Source: an uncultured Macromonas sp. (GTDB lineage: Bacteria; Pseudomonadota; Gammaproteobacteria; Burkholderiales; Burkholderiaceae). From it: a DNA stretch of 7,322 bases. The notes below the pieces were generated by a model, which worked only from the letters and a program-made list of their open reading frames with translations, did no database searches and was not told the origin of the DNA. Within the stretch, counting starts at the first letter, position 1, and each line of letters opens with the position of its first letter. The DNA lies in contig CAMLOF010000149.1 of the NCBI GenBank assembly GCA_946481585.1, positions 1 through 7,322 of the forward strand, in the 5' to 3' direction. The position numbers were made by a program, and so were the translations under genes. This document shows positions 1-6,390 of the stretch, piece by piece.

Positions 1-1045
1 CTTCCAGGTTGGCCAGCGCCACGGCGCAGGCCACGGGGTGGCCGCTGTAGGTGTAACCGTGGTTGAACTCGCCGCCTTTTTCAATCAGCACCTGGGCCAC
101 GCGGTCGCCCACCATCACGCCACCCAGGGGGATGTAGCCGCTGGTCACCGCCTTGGCGAAGGTGATGAGGTCGGGCTTGTAGCCGAATTTCTCGTAGGCG
201 AACCAGTGGCCCAGGCGGCCGAAGGCGCAGATGACTTCGTCGGAGATGAGCAGGATGCCGTATTTGTCGACAATGCGCTGGATTTCGGGCCAGTAGGTGG
301 CGGGCGGAATGATGACGCCGCCCGCACCCTGCACCGGCTCGGCGATGAAGGCTGCCACTTTTTCGGGGCCCACTGCCAGGATTTCCTCTTCCAGCCAGCG
401 CGCTGCACGCACGCCGAAGGCCTCGGGCGTTTCGCCGGGCTGGGCCTTTTCGTAGTAATAGGGTTGGTCGATGTGCACGATATTGGGGATGGGCAAGTCC
501 CCCTGGGCGTGCATGCCGCTCATGCCGCCCAGCGACGCACCGGCCATGGTGGAGCCGTGGTAGGCGTTGTGTCGGCTGATGATGACTTTGCGCTGCGGCT
601 GGCCCAGCAGGTCCCAGTAGCGGCGCACCATGCGCACGTTGGTGTCGTTGCTTTCAGACCCGCTGGAGCTGAAGAACACGTGCTCGAACTTGCGGCCGTC
701 CACGCTGGGGGCAAGTGAAGCCAGCTTGGACGCCAGGCGCACGGCGGGTTCGTTGGTGGTCTGGAAGAAGCTGTTGTAGAAGGGCAGCTTCATCATCTGC
801 TGGTAGGCAGCGTCGGCCAGGGCCTTGCGCCCGTAACCGGCGTTCACGCACCACAGGCCGCTCATGGCGTCGAGGATCTTCTTGCCCTCGCTGTCCCACA
901 CATAGATGTCTTCGGCGTGGGTGATGACGCGCGCGCCTTTGGCTGCCAACCCCTGGTGGTCGGTGAACGGGTGGATGAAATGGGCGCTGTCCAGGGCCTG
1001 CAGCTCCGCAGTGCTCAGGTGCTTGGGGTCGGTGGGTGCGTTCAT
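1..1045 (-). CDS. spuC: Putrescine--pyruvate aminotransferase, SpuC-like (class III, PLP-dependent), C-terminus cut by the window edge
   Basis: The first 348 codons of a roughly 455-residue class III aminotransferase are present, with no stop before base 1. I translated this frame directly. The family moves the amino group of putrescine or another omega-amine to pyruvate, giving 4-aminobutanal and alanine in the cytoplasm. Visible motifs are the N-terminal HPFTDH (25-30) and the MSGLWCVNAGYG block (61-72), which are strongly SpuC-like. Also present are the phosphate-binding SSGSES (127-132), AEPVQGAGG (235-243), ISDEV with the PLP-pyridine aspartate Asp269, TFAKAV with the PLP lysine Lys298, and YTYSGHP (331-337). 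The start at 1045 is supported by GGAGA five bases upstream (1051-1055). It lies 40 bp downstream of the glutamine-synthetase-like gene and is probably cotranscribed. Related omega-transaminases acting on beta-alanine or other amines share these motifs, so the family is certain and putrescine as substrate is probable. Confidence 0.9.
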   Translation of the reverse strand, partial: MNAPTDPKHLSTAELQALDSAHFIHPFTDHQGLAAKGARVITHAEDIYVWDSEGKKILDAMSGLWCVNAGYGRKALADAAYQQMMKLPFYNSFFQTTNEPAVRLASKLASLAPSVDGRKFEHVFFSSSGSESNDTNVRMVRRYWDLLGQPQRKVIISRHNAYHGSTMAGASLGGMSGMHAQGDLPIPNIVHIDQPYYYEKAQPGETPEAFGVRAARWLEEEILAVGPEKVAAFIAEPVQGAGGVIIPPATYWPEIQRIVDKYGILLISDEVICAFGRLGHWFAYEKFGYKPDLITFAKAVTSGYIPLGGVMVGDRVAQVLIEKGGEFNHGYTYSGHPVACAVALANLE

Positions 1046-1050
1046 GCGGG

Positions 1051-1055
1051 TCTCC
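1051..1055 (-). promoter_or_regulatory. Ribosome binding site of the spuC-like gene
   Basis: Read on the minus strand this is GGAGA, five bases before the ATG at 1045. It fixes the start of the aminotransferase. The nine-base string GGAGACCCG is identical, at the same distance, in front of the puuD-like gene. Confidence 0.7.
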
Positions 1056-1085
1056 GTTCGGTCGGGGGCTGGTGGGGTGGCGCGG

Positions 1086-2465
1086 TCACACGTGCAGCAG
1101 CAGGTGCTCGCGCTCCCAGGGCGAGATCACTTTCATGAACTCCTCGAATTCGAGTTCCTTGATCTCGGTGTAGATGGTCACGAAGGCTTCGCCCAGCACT
1201 TCGTGCAGGTCGGTCTCGCGGCGCAGCCAGTCCAGCGCCTCGCCCAGGCTGCGTGGCAGGCTGTAGGCGGACAGGTAGGCGTCGCCGCGCATTTCGGGCT
1301 TGGGCTTGATCTTGTTCTTCAGGCCCAGGTAGCCGCAGGCCAGCGTCATGGACAGGGCGACGTAGGGGTTGGCGTCGGCGCCGATGACGCGGTTTTCAAT
1401 GCGGCGCGCCTGCGGGCTGGCGATGGGCGAGCGGATGCCGACGGTGCGGTTGTCGTGCCCCCATTCGATGTTGATGGGCGCGGCGGTGTGGCGCGTGAGG
1501 CGGCGGTAGCTGTTCACATAGGGCGCCACCAGGGCCATGGCGGCAGGCACGTAGCGCTGCAGGCCGCCGATGAAGTGGAAGAAGGCCTCGGACGGGGTGC
1601 CGTCGGCGTTGCTGAAGATGTTGCGCCCGGTTTCCTTGTCAACGATGCTCTGGTGGATGTGCATGGCGCTGCCCGGCTCACCGGCGATGGGCTTGGCCAT
1701 GAAGGTGGCGTACATGTCGTGGCGCAGCGCGGCCTCGCGCACGGTGCGCTTGAAGAAGAAGACCTCGTCGGCCAGGCCCAGCGGGTGGGCATGGAAGAAG
1801 TTGATCTCCATCTGGCCCGCGCCGACCTCGTGGATCAGCGTGTCCACGTTCAGCTCCATCTTGTCGCAGAAGTCGTAGATGTCCTCGAACAGGGGGTCGA
1901 ACTCGTTGACGGCGTCGATGGAGTAGGCCTGGCGCGAGGTTTCGGCGCGGCCGCTGCGGCCGATGGGCGGCTTGAGCGGGATGTTGCTGTCGGTGTTGCG
2001 TGCCGTGAGGTAGAACTCCAGCTCGGGCGCCACCACGGGCTCCAGGCCCATCTGGGCGTAGAGGTCGCACACGTGGCGCAGCACGCTGCGTGGCGCAAAG
2101 GGCACCAGCTTGCCGCTGTGGTCGAAGCAGTCGTGGATGACCTGCGCCGTGGGGTCGGTGGCCCAGGGCACGATGCGCACCGTGCTGGGGTCGGGGCGCA
2201 GCTGCATGTCGCGGTCGGTGGGATCGACGACGTCGTAGTAGGGGCCGCTTTCGGGGAATTCACCCGTCACGCCCATGCCCACGATGGCCTGGGGCAGGCG
2301 CATGCCACGGTCTTCGGTGAACTTTTCGCGCGGCAGGATCTTGCCGCGCGCCACGCCTGTGAGGTCGGGCACCAGGCATTCGATCTCGGTGACGCGGCGC
2401 TGGTTGAGCCAGTGTTCCAGCTCGTTGAAGTTCTGCGGAATGGAGGAGTTGCTGCGGTCGCTCAT
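1086..2465 (-). CDS. puuA: Gamma-glutamylpolyamine synthetase (glutamine synthetase family), PuuA/SpuB-like
   Basis: A complete 459-residue protein of the glutamine synthetase type I fold, typical in length for the PuuA/SpuB branch. By family knowledge it joins glutamate to putrescine or a related amine with ATP, the first step of the gamma-glutamyl polyamine pathway. The N-terminal beta-grasp domain holds CLVPDLTGVARGKILP (30-45). The catalytic domain shows APELEFYL (Glu148, Glu150), HEVGAGQMEINF (Glu213, Glu220), the ATP-side MHIHQS (His269, His271), NSYRRL (Arg321), HDNRTVGIR (Arg340) and RRIENR (Glu357, Arg359). These metal, ATP and glutamate residues look intact. The frame stays open 118 codons upstream, but that stretch runs through the intergenic repeat and antisense-like into puuD. 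The ATG at 2465 has AAGGGA at good spacing and starts the family-like N-terminus. It sits second in the operon, 70 bp after puuD. True GlnA is unlikely because of the context and the short 390-410 loop. The exact amine substrate is inferred. Confidence 0.88.
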   Translation of the reverse strand: MSDRSNSSIPQNFNELEHWLNQRRVTEIECLVPDLTGVARGKILPREKFTEDRGMRLPQAIVGMGVTGEFPESGPYYDVVDPTDRDMQLRPDPSTVRIVPWATDPTAQVIHDCFDHSGKLVPFAPRSVLRHVCDLYAQMGLEPVVAPELEFYLTARNTDSNIPLKPPIGRSGRAETSRQAYSIDAVNEFDPLFEDIYDFCDKMELNVDTLIHEVGAGQMEINFFHAHPLGLADEVFFFKRTVREAALRHDMYATFMAKPIAGEPGSAMHIHQSIVDKETGRNIFSNADGTPSEAFFHFIGGLQRYVPAAMALVAPYVNSYRRLTRHTAAPINIEWGHDNRTVGIRSPIASPQARRIENRVIGADANPYVALSMTLACGYLGLKNKIKPKPEMRGDAYLSAYSLPRSLGEALDWLRRETDLHEVLGEAFVTIYTEIKELEFEEFMKVISPWEREHLLLHV

Positions 2466-2471
2466 ACGGTG

Positions 2472-2477
2472 TCCCTT
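2472..2477 (-). promoter_or_regulatory. Ribosome binding site deciding the puuA start
   Basis: On the minus strand this is AAGGGA, six bases before the ATG at 2465. It supports that start over in-frame upstream ATGs as far as 2819. Confidence 0.6.
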
Positions 2478-2484
2478 TGGTGGT

Positions 2485-2534
2485 GTCCTGGGGAGATTCT
2501 GTGACGAATCCCCGGTTGTTGTCTTCCCCAGGAC
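2485..2534 (-). repeat. Perfect 10-bp inverted repeat with a nested hairpin in the puuD-puuA gap
   Basis: The arms 2485-2494 (GTCCTGGGGA on the plus strand) and 2525-2534 (TCCCCAGGAC) are exact reverse complements separated by 30 bases. Inside the spacer, GATTC (2495-2499) and GAATC (2506-2510) pair across a six-base loop. That inner stem extends by three more G-C pairs past one bulged base, using the same G run that the outer arm needs. The transcript could therefore fold either as a long outer stem or as an inner stem with a shortened outer clamp. There is no following U-tract, so this is not a classical terminator. It begins directly after the puuD stop codon and ends about 20 bases before the puuA start, so it could act in mRNA processing, partial termination or translational control. 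The structure is seen; the function is inferred. Confidence 0.6.
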
Positions 2535-2535
2535 G

Positions 2536-3342
2536 TCAGGGTTTGTCGGGAGCGGTGGCGTAGTTGCGGTCGTCGCGCATGCGCACCTGCTGGCGCCGCC
2601 GCACGGCGTCGCCGAAGGCGCGGAAGATGGCGCTGTAGAAGGGGTTTTCCCAGCAGCGCCACTCGGGGTGCCACTGCACGGCGCAGGCGAAGGTGCGCGC
2701 ACCTTCCACCTCGAAGGCTTCCACCAGGCCGTCGGGCGCATGCGCCAAGGCACGCAAGCCCGGCGCCAGGCGGCCCACGCCCTGGCCGTGCAGGGAATTG
2801 ACCATGGCTTTGGTACCACCAGCCCACTGTTCCATGGCGCTGCCGGGCAGGATGTTGATCTCGTGGCTGGGCGCGTACTGCTGGTCCGGCGGCACGCCGT
2901 CGGGCTCGCGGTGGTCCATCAGGCCGGGCACGGCTTGCACCGTCTGGTGCAGGCTGCCGCCCATGGCCACGTTGATTTCCTGGAAGCCCCTGCAGATGCC
3001 GAGCAGCGGCACACCGCTTTCAACGCAGGCCCGCACCAGGGTGAGGGTGAGCGAATCGCGCTCGGGGTCGAGCGGCAGGGCAGGGTTGTGCACCTCCTCG
3101 TCGAAGTGCGAGGGGTGGACGTTGGAGGGCGAGCCGGTGAGCATCACGCCATCGACCAGGGACAGCAGTTGCGGCACCTGGGCGGCGTCGGCCAGCGGGA
3201 ACATGACCGGCTGTGCGTGAGCGCCCACTTTCACTGCACGGGCGTATTTGTCGCCAAGCAGCAGGTAGGGCATCTGGTGACCGTGGTCGCCCAGGAGGCG
3301 GTGGTCGGCGGGCAGCCAGACCATGCACGGGTGGGTAGTCAT
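2536..3342 (-). CDS. puuD: Gamma-glutamyl-gamma-aminobutyrate hydrolase (class I glutamine amidotransferase-like, peptidase C26), PuuD/SpuA-like
   Basis: A complete 268-residue cytoplasmic hydrolase. By family knowledge it cuts gamma-glutamyl-GABA to glutamate and GABA, the last step of the gamma-glutamyl polyamine route. The sequence shows MLTGSPSNVHP (67-77), the nucleophile elbow GICRGFQE with Cys117, GGSLHQ (128-133) and the C-terminal AVQWHPEW with His225 and Glu227, so the Cys-His-Glu triad is complete. Length agrees with the family (about 250-270). The frame is open far upstream into the regulator gene. I chose the ATG at 3342 because GGAGA lies five bases before it and the family-like sequence starts there. 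An in-frame ATG at 3354 would put that Shine-Dalgarno inside the gene. It is the first gene of the minus-strand operon and is divergent from the MocR-type regulator, whose ATG is 125 bp away, so it probably carries the operon promoter. Confidence in family and reaction is high. Confidence 0.9.
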   Translation of the reverse strand: MTTHPCMVWLPADHRLLGDHGHQMPYLLLGDKYARAVKVGAHAQPVMFPLADAAQVPQLLSLVDGVMLTGSPSNVHPSHFDEEVHNPALPLDPERDSLTLTLVRACVESGVPLLGICRGFQEINVAMGGSLHQTVQAVPGLMDHREPDGVPPDQQYAPSHEINILPGSAMEQWAGGTKAMVNSLHGQGVGRLAPGLRALAHAPDGLVEAFEVEGARTFACAVQWHPEWRCWENPFYSAIFRAFGDAVRRRQQVRMRDDRNYATAPDKP

Positions 3343-3347
3343 TCGGG

Positions 3348-3352
3348 TCTCC
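3348..3352 (-). promoter_or_regulatory. Ribosome binding site deciding the puuD start
   Basis: On the minus strand this is GGAGA, five bases before the ATG at 3342. It falls between the two possible ATGs (3354 and 3342) and favours the inner one. Confidence 0.65.
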
Positions 3353-3356
3353 ATGT

Positions 3357-3392
3357 GTTCAAAACCATTCTGCCGGTTAAATTGGTTCAAAA
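3357..3392. repeat. Direct repeat GTTCAAAA (two copies) with a related half-site between: candidate MocR operator
   Basis: GTTCAAAA occurs at 3357-3364 and again at 3385-3392, 28 bp apart. A related GGTTAAA at 3375-3381 sits 9 bp before the GGTTCAA at 3384-3390, giving three GTTMAA elements on one strand at spacings of 19 and 9. AACC at 3363-3366 also faces GGTT at 3375-3378 as a small inverted pair. MocR-family regulators such as GabR are known to bind spaced direct repeats in the region next to their own gene, so this array is the best operator candidate here. The repeats are seen; the binding is inferred. Confidence 0.45.
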
Positions 3393-3404
3393 TGGGGGCC
3401 ATTT
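3390..3404. promoter_or_regulatory. Perfect palindrome AAATGG-GGG-CCATTT: second operator candidate
   Basis: The six-base arms at 3390-3395 and 3399-3404 are exact reverse complements around three G residues. The element overlaps the end of the second GTTCAAAA repeat, so a protein bound to one would probably touch the other. It lies in the middle of the divergent region. A short palindrome could be chance, but its position and its contact with the repeat array make it worth noting. Confidence 0.35.
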
Positions 3405-3467
3405 GGGGCAAGACCATGGTGCCACTCAGGCGCCAACTGGCCCCGCCACCCACGCAGGAAACGCGCC

Positions 3468-4952
3468 ATGCTGTCCGAATACCTCCTGGCCGAGATGGCC
3501 CGCCTGGGCGAAACCGGCGAGCTGCCCTTGCACCGCCGCCTGTACGAGGCGCTGCGCCACGCGCTGCTGGACGGCAAGCTGGTGGCGGGTGACCGGCTGC
3601 CATCGAGCCGCGACCTGGCACACGACCTGGCGCTGTCGCGCAACACGGTGGTGGCCGCACTGGGGCAGTTGACGGTAGAGGGCTACCTGGTGAGCCACGT
3701 GGGCAGCGGCACCTATGTGCACGACCACGTGCCCCAGCGTGCCACGCGCCAGTGGGCGCCGATGGCGGTGCCTGCGGCACGCCTGTCGGCCCGGGGCGAC
3801 GCACTCACCCAGCGCCACCGCGCAAGCGACCTGGAGATCCAGCCCTTTGCGCCGGGCACGGCGGATTTCAGCGCCTTTCCCGTGGCGTTGTGGCAGCGCC
3901 TGCAGAACAAGCACTGGCGCGCGGCCTACCCCGAGATGCTGGACTACAACGACTCGGGCGGCTACGGCCCGCTGCGCCGCGCGGTGGCCGATTACCTGCG
4001 CGTCTTCCGCAGCGTGCGGCTGGACGCCGATCAGGTCCTCATCACCAGCGGCACGCAGCAGTCGCTGGAGTTGTGTGCGCACCTGCTGGCCGACCACGGC
4101 GACACCGTGTGGCTGGAAGACCCGGCCTACTGGGGCGCGGTCAAGGCCTTCACGGCCACGGGCCTGGCCATCCACCCCGTGGCGGTGGACGACGAAGGCA
4201 TCGCCCCCAGCGAAGCGGACGAACGCAAGCCGCCCCGGCTGATCTACGTGACACCTTCGCACCAGTACCCCACGGGCGCGGTGATGTCGCTGGCGCGGCG
4301 GCAGCAGTTGCTGGCCAGCGCGAGCCGCTGCAACGCCTGGGTGCTGGAAGACGACTACGACAGCGAATTCCGCTTCAGCGGACCGCCCATTTCGTCACTG
4401 GCGGGGCTGGACGCCGAAGGCCGCGTGCTCTACATGGGCACGTTCTCGAAGGTGCTGTACCCGGGCCTGAAGCTGGGTTACCTGGTGGTGCCCAAGACGC
4501 TGGTGCACGCCTTCAAGCAGGCGCATTACGACCTGAACCGCCCGGGCCAGATGCCGCTGCAGGCAGCGCTGGCCGAGTTCATTGAGATGGGCCACTTTGC
4601 CAGCGCCCTGCGCCGTGCCCGCCAGACCTACGCCGAACGCCGCCAACTGCTGGTGGACACGCTGGCACCCGTGCTGACCAGCGGACTGGGGCGCATCCAC
4701 GGCGCAGCACAGGGGCTGCACCTGTGCCTGCGGCTGCCAGACCACGCGGATGACCGGGCCATTGCCGCACAGGCCGCCCGCGAGGGCCTGACCGTGCGGC
4801 CGCTGTCGGCCTACTGCCTGCAGCGGCAGGACTTGCGCGGGCTGGCCATCGGCTACGGGTACGCAGCGCCAGAGGCCATCAAACGGCACGGCCCCGTGCT
4901 GGCGCGGGTGGTGCAGGCCGCCTTGCCCGACGGCGGTCAGGCCAGGGTGTAG
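3468..4952 (+). CDS. MocR/GabR-type transcriptional regulator: GntR-family winged helix fused to an aminotransferase-like domain
   Basis: A complete 494-residue protein, normal length for the MocR subfamily. Residues about 20-85 form the GntR-type winged helix, with GDRLPSSRDLAHDLALSRNT (41-60) as the turn-and-recognition region and GSGTYV (79-84) closing the wing. A linker leads to a fold-type I aminotransferase domain: DYNDSGGYGPLRRA (159-172), ITSGTQQS (192-199), TPSHQYPTG (262-270), LEDDYDSEFR (293-302) and GTFSKVLYPGLKLGY with the PLP-binding lysine at Lys328. These residues suggest PLP is bound. The family uses PLP plus an amine effector as a sensor, not as an enzyme. It is divergent from the puuD-puuA-spuC operon, which makes that operon the likely target and putrescine, GABA or an intermediate the likely effector (inferred). 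The ATG has AGGAA seven bases upstream. Its last 16 bases overlap the end of the convergent aldehyde dehydrogenase gene. Confidence 0.9.
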   Translation: MLSEYLLAEMARLGETGELPLHRRLYEALRHALLDGKLVAGDRLPSSRDLAHDLALSRNTVVAALGQLTVEGYLVSHVGSGTYVHDHVPQRATRQWAPMAVPAARLSARGDALTQRHRASDLEIQPFAPGTADFSAFPVALWQRLQNKHWRAAYPEMLDYNDSGGYGPLRRAVADYLRVFRSVRLDADQVLITSGTQQSLELCAHLLADHGDTVWLEDPAYWGAVKAFTATGLAIHPVAVDDEGIAPSEADERKPPRLIYVTPSHQYPTGAVMSLARRQQLLASASRCNAWVLEDDYDSEFRFSGPPISSLAGLDAEGRVLYMGTFSKVLYPGLKLGYLVVPKTLVHAFKQAHYDLNRPGQMPLQAALAEFIEMGHFASALRRARQTYAERRQLLVDTLAPVLTSGLGRIHGAAQGLHLCLRLPDHADDRAIAAQAAREGLTVRPLSAYCLQRQDLRGLAIGYGYAAPEAIKRHGPVLARVVQAALPDGGQARV

Positions 4953-4965
4953 GCCGTCTTGACCG
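4929..4965. other. Interlocking short inverted repeats at the convergent gene ends
   Basis: GACGGC (4929-4934) pairs with GCCGTC (4953-4958), and CGGTCA (4934-4939) pairs with TGACCG (4960-4965). Their order makes the two stems mutually exclusive or pseudoknot-like. They span both stop codons where the regulator and the aldehyde dehydrogenase gene meet. A two-way transcription stop would be useful here, but there is no clear T-tract on either side and six-base arms are common in GC-rich DNA, so this is weak. Confidence 0.2.
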
Positions 4966-6373
4966 TGGTGAAGAATTCCACCGCGTAACGGCCTTGCTCC
5001 CTGGCCCCGTAGCTGGAGGCCTTGCGCCCGCCGAAGGGCACGTGGTAGTCCACGCCAGCCGTGGGCAGGTTGACCATCACCATGCCTGCCTGGGCGTGCC
5101 TCTTGAAATGCGTGGCATGGCGCAGGCTGGACGTGGCAATACCGGCCGAGAGGCCGAAGCTGGTGTCGTTGGCCACGGCCAAGGCCTCCTCATAGTCGCG
5201 CACCCGTATGACACTTGCCACAGGGCCGAAGACTTCCTCGCGGTTGATGCGCATCTGTGGCGCGGTCTCTGCGATCAAGGCTGGCGCCATGTAATAGCCT
5301 TCGGTGTCGCGCTGCAGACGGTTCCCGCCGCACACCAGTTCGCCGCCCTCGGCCCGGGCCAGGGCCACGTAGGCAAGGTCCTGCTCCAGCTGCGCCTCGC
5401 TGACCACGGGGCCGATTTCGGTGCCGGCCTTGAGTGCGTTGTCCACCCGCAGGGCACGCACACGCTGGGCCAGCGCATCAACGAAGCGGTCATGAATGCC
5501 GGCGGTAACGATCAACCGGCTGGAAGCGGTGCAACGCTGGCCGGTGGAGAAAAAGGCACTTTGTGCGCACAGTTCCACGGCCTGTGCCAGATCGGCGTCG
5601 TCGAGAACCACCTGGGGGTTCTTGCCCCCCATCTCCAGCTGCACCTTCTTGTGCTGTGCCACGCACGCTTCGGCAATGCGCCGGCCCACCGCCTGCGACC
5701 CGGTGAAGCTGATGCCGTCCACACCAGGGTGGTTGACGAGCGCCTCGCCCACGGTACGGCCCTGGCCCATGACCAGGTTGAAGACACCGGCGGGGACCCC
5801 GCTGCGGCTGATGATCTCGGCCAACGCCCAGGCGCTGCCTGGCACCAGGTCGGCAGGCTTGATGACCACGCAGTTGCCGTAGGCGAGCGCGGGGGCGATC
5901 TTCCACGCCGGAATGGCGATGGGGAAGTTCCAGGGGGTGACCAGGCCGATGACGCCGAGCGGCTCGCGTGTGATCTCCACACCGATGCCCGGGCGCACCG
6001 AGGGCAGCATCTCGCCAGCCGTGCGCAGGCATTCACCGGCGAAGAACTTGAAGATCTGGCCGGCACGCGTGACTTCTCCTATGGCCTCGGGCAGGGTTTT
6101 GCCCTCCTCTCGGGCCAGCAACTGGCCGAGGGCTTCGCGCCGGGCCAGGATTTCGCTGCCGATCTTCTCGAGCGCGTCGGCACGCGCCTGCACGCCGCTG
6201 GCAGACCACGCAGGGAACGCCGCCCGCGCGGCCTGCACGGCCAGGTCCACCTGGGCCGCGTCACCGGCGGCGTACTCGCCCACCAGGTCGCTGAGGTTGG
6301 ATGGATTGACGTTGTGCAGAACAGAACTGCCGGCGACCCATTCGCCGTTGATGAGGTGTTTGTAGATGTCCAT
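4937..6373 (-). CDS. NAD(P)+-dependent aldehyde dehydrogenase, alpha-ketoglutaric semialdehyde dehydrogenase-like
   Basis: A complete 478-residue ALDH-superfamily enzyme that oxidises an aldehyde to its acid. The machinery is intact: TPWNFPIAIPAWK with Asn149, IKPA with Lys172, FTGS (223-226), LEMGGKNP with Glu247, the nucleophile in STGQRCTASSR (Cys281), EEVFGP (379-384) and PFGGRKASS (446-454). The STGQRCTASSR block, LEMGGKNPQVV and the C-terminal REQG...FFTT.KT pattern resemble the Bacillus GucD/YcbD type of alpha-ketoglutaric (2,5-dioxovalerate) semialdehyde dehydrogenase more than PuuC- or betaine-aldehyde-type enzymes. This judgement is from memory of the sequences. The start at 6373 gives the family-like MDIYKHLINGEWV. 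An AGG lies seven bases upstream, a weak ribosome site. Upstream in-frame codons to 6502 lie inside the preceding gene. It follows the amidohydrolase gene by 17 bp and is probably cotranscribed. It overlaps the convergent regulator by 16 bp. The family is certain; the substrate is inferred. Confidence 0.88.
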   Translation of the reverse strand: MDIYKHLINGEWVAGSSVLHNVNPSNLSDLVGEYAAGDAAQVDLAVQAARAAFPAWSASGVQARADALEKIGSEILARREALGQLLAREEGKTLPEAIGEVTRAGQIFKFFAGECLRTAGEMLPSVRPGIGVEITREPLGVIGLVTPWNFPIAIPAWKIAPALAYGNCVVIKPADLVPGSAWALAEIISRSGVPAGVFNLVMGQGRTVGEALVNHPGVDGISFTGSQAVGRRIAEACVAQHKKVQLEMGGKNPQVVLDDADLAQAVELCAQSAFFSTGQRCTASSRLIVTAGIHDRFVDALAQRVRALRVDNALKAGTEIGPVVSEAQLEQDLAYVALARAEGGELVCGGNRLQRDTEGYYMAPALIAETAPQMRINREEVFGPVASVIRVRDYEEALAVANDTSFGLSAGIATSSLRHATHFKRHAQAGMVMVNLPTAGVDYHVPFGGRKASSYGAREQGRYAVEFFTTVKTAYTLA

Positions 6374-6390
6374 GGAAAAGCCTGGAGGGT

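Larger units (their letters stand above)
3343..3467. promoter_or_regulatory. Divergent control region between the polyamine operon and the MocR-type regulator
   Basis: These 125 bases separate two start codons facing away from each other, so both promoters should lie here. The half nearest puuD (about 3356-3404) is clearly richer in A and T than the rest of the window and holds the direct repeats and palindrome listed separately. The half nearest the regulator is GC-rich and ends with AGGAA (3456-3460), seven bases before the regulator ATG. I looked for sigma-70 -35/-10 pairs on both strands and found none with good spacing. The promoters cannot be placed by eye. Shared control of both directions by the regulator is typical for MocR proteins and is inferred here. 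Confidence 0.7.

Noticed and set aside
906..2504. Plus-strand open frame of 532 codons
   Set aside because: It lies antisense to the well-supported glutamine-synthetase-like gene. Its protein is rich in Val, Gly, Ala, His and Asp without family motifs, the usual shadow of GC-rich coding DNA.
2485..2534. Rho-independent terminator after puuD
   Set aside because: The stem is strong, but no U-tract follows on the transcript side, and the downstream genes belong to the same pathway and strand.
2466..2819. N-terminal extension of the glutamine-synthetase-like protein by 118 residues
   Set aside because: The extra codons cross the intergenic inverted repeat and overlap puuD in a wrong frame. The start at 2465 has a ribosome site and the family-like N-terminus.
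3343..3467. Sigma-70 promoters (for example TTGAAC on the minus strand with a box 17 bases on)
   Set aside because: The matching -10 positions fit poorly on either strand, so I did not place a promoter.
2275..3672. Plus-strand open frame of 465 codons crossing puuD and the divergent control region
   Set aside because: It runs antisense through puuD, over both operator candidates and into the regulator gene in another frame, with no recognisable domain.
3343..3804. N-terminal extension of the puuD-like protein into the regulator gene
   Set aside because: The added sequence is low-complexity Arg/Pro/Gly/Ala antisense to the winged-helix domain. GGAGA before 3342 fixes the start.
3426..4262. 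Minus-strand open frame of 278 codons inside the regulator
   Set aside because: It is the shadow of the MocR-type gene and would also cover the divergent region. No motif is seen.
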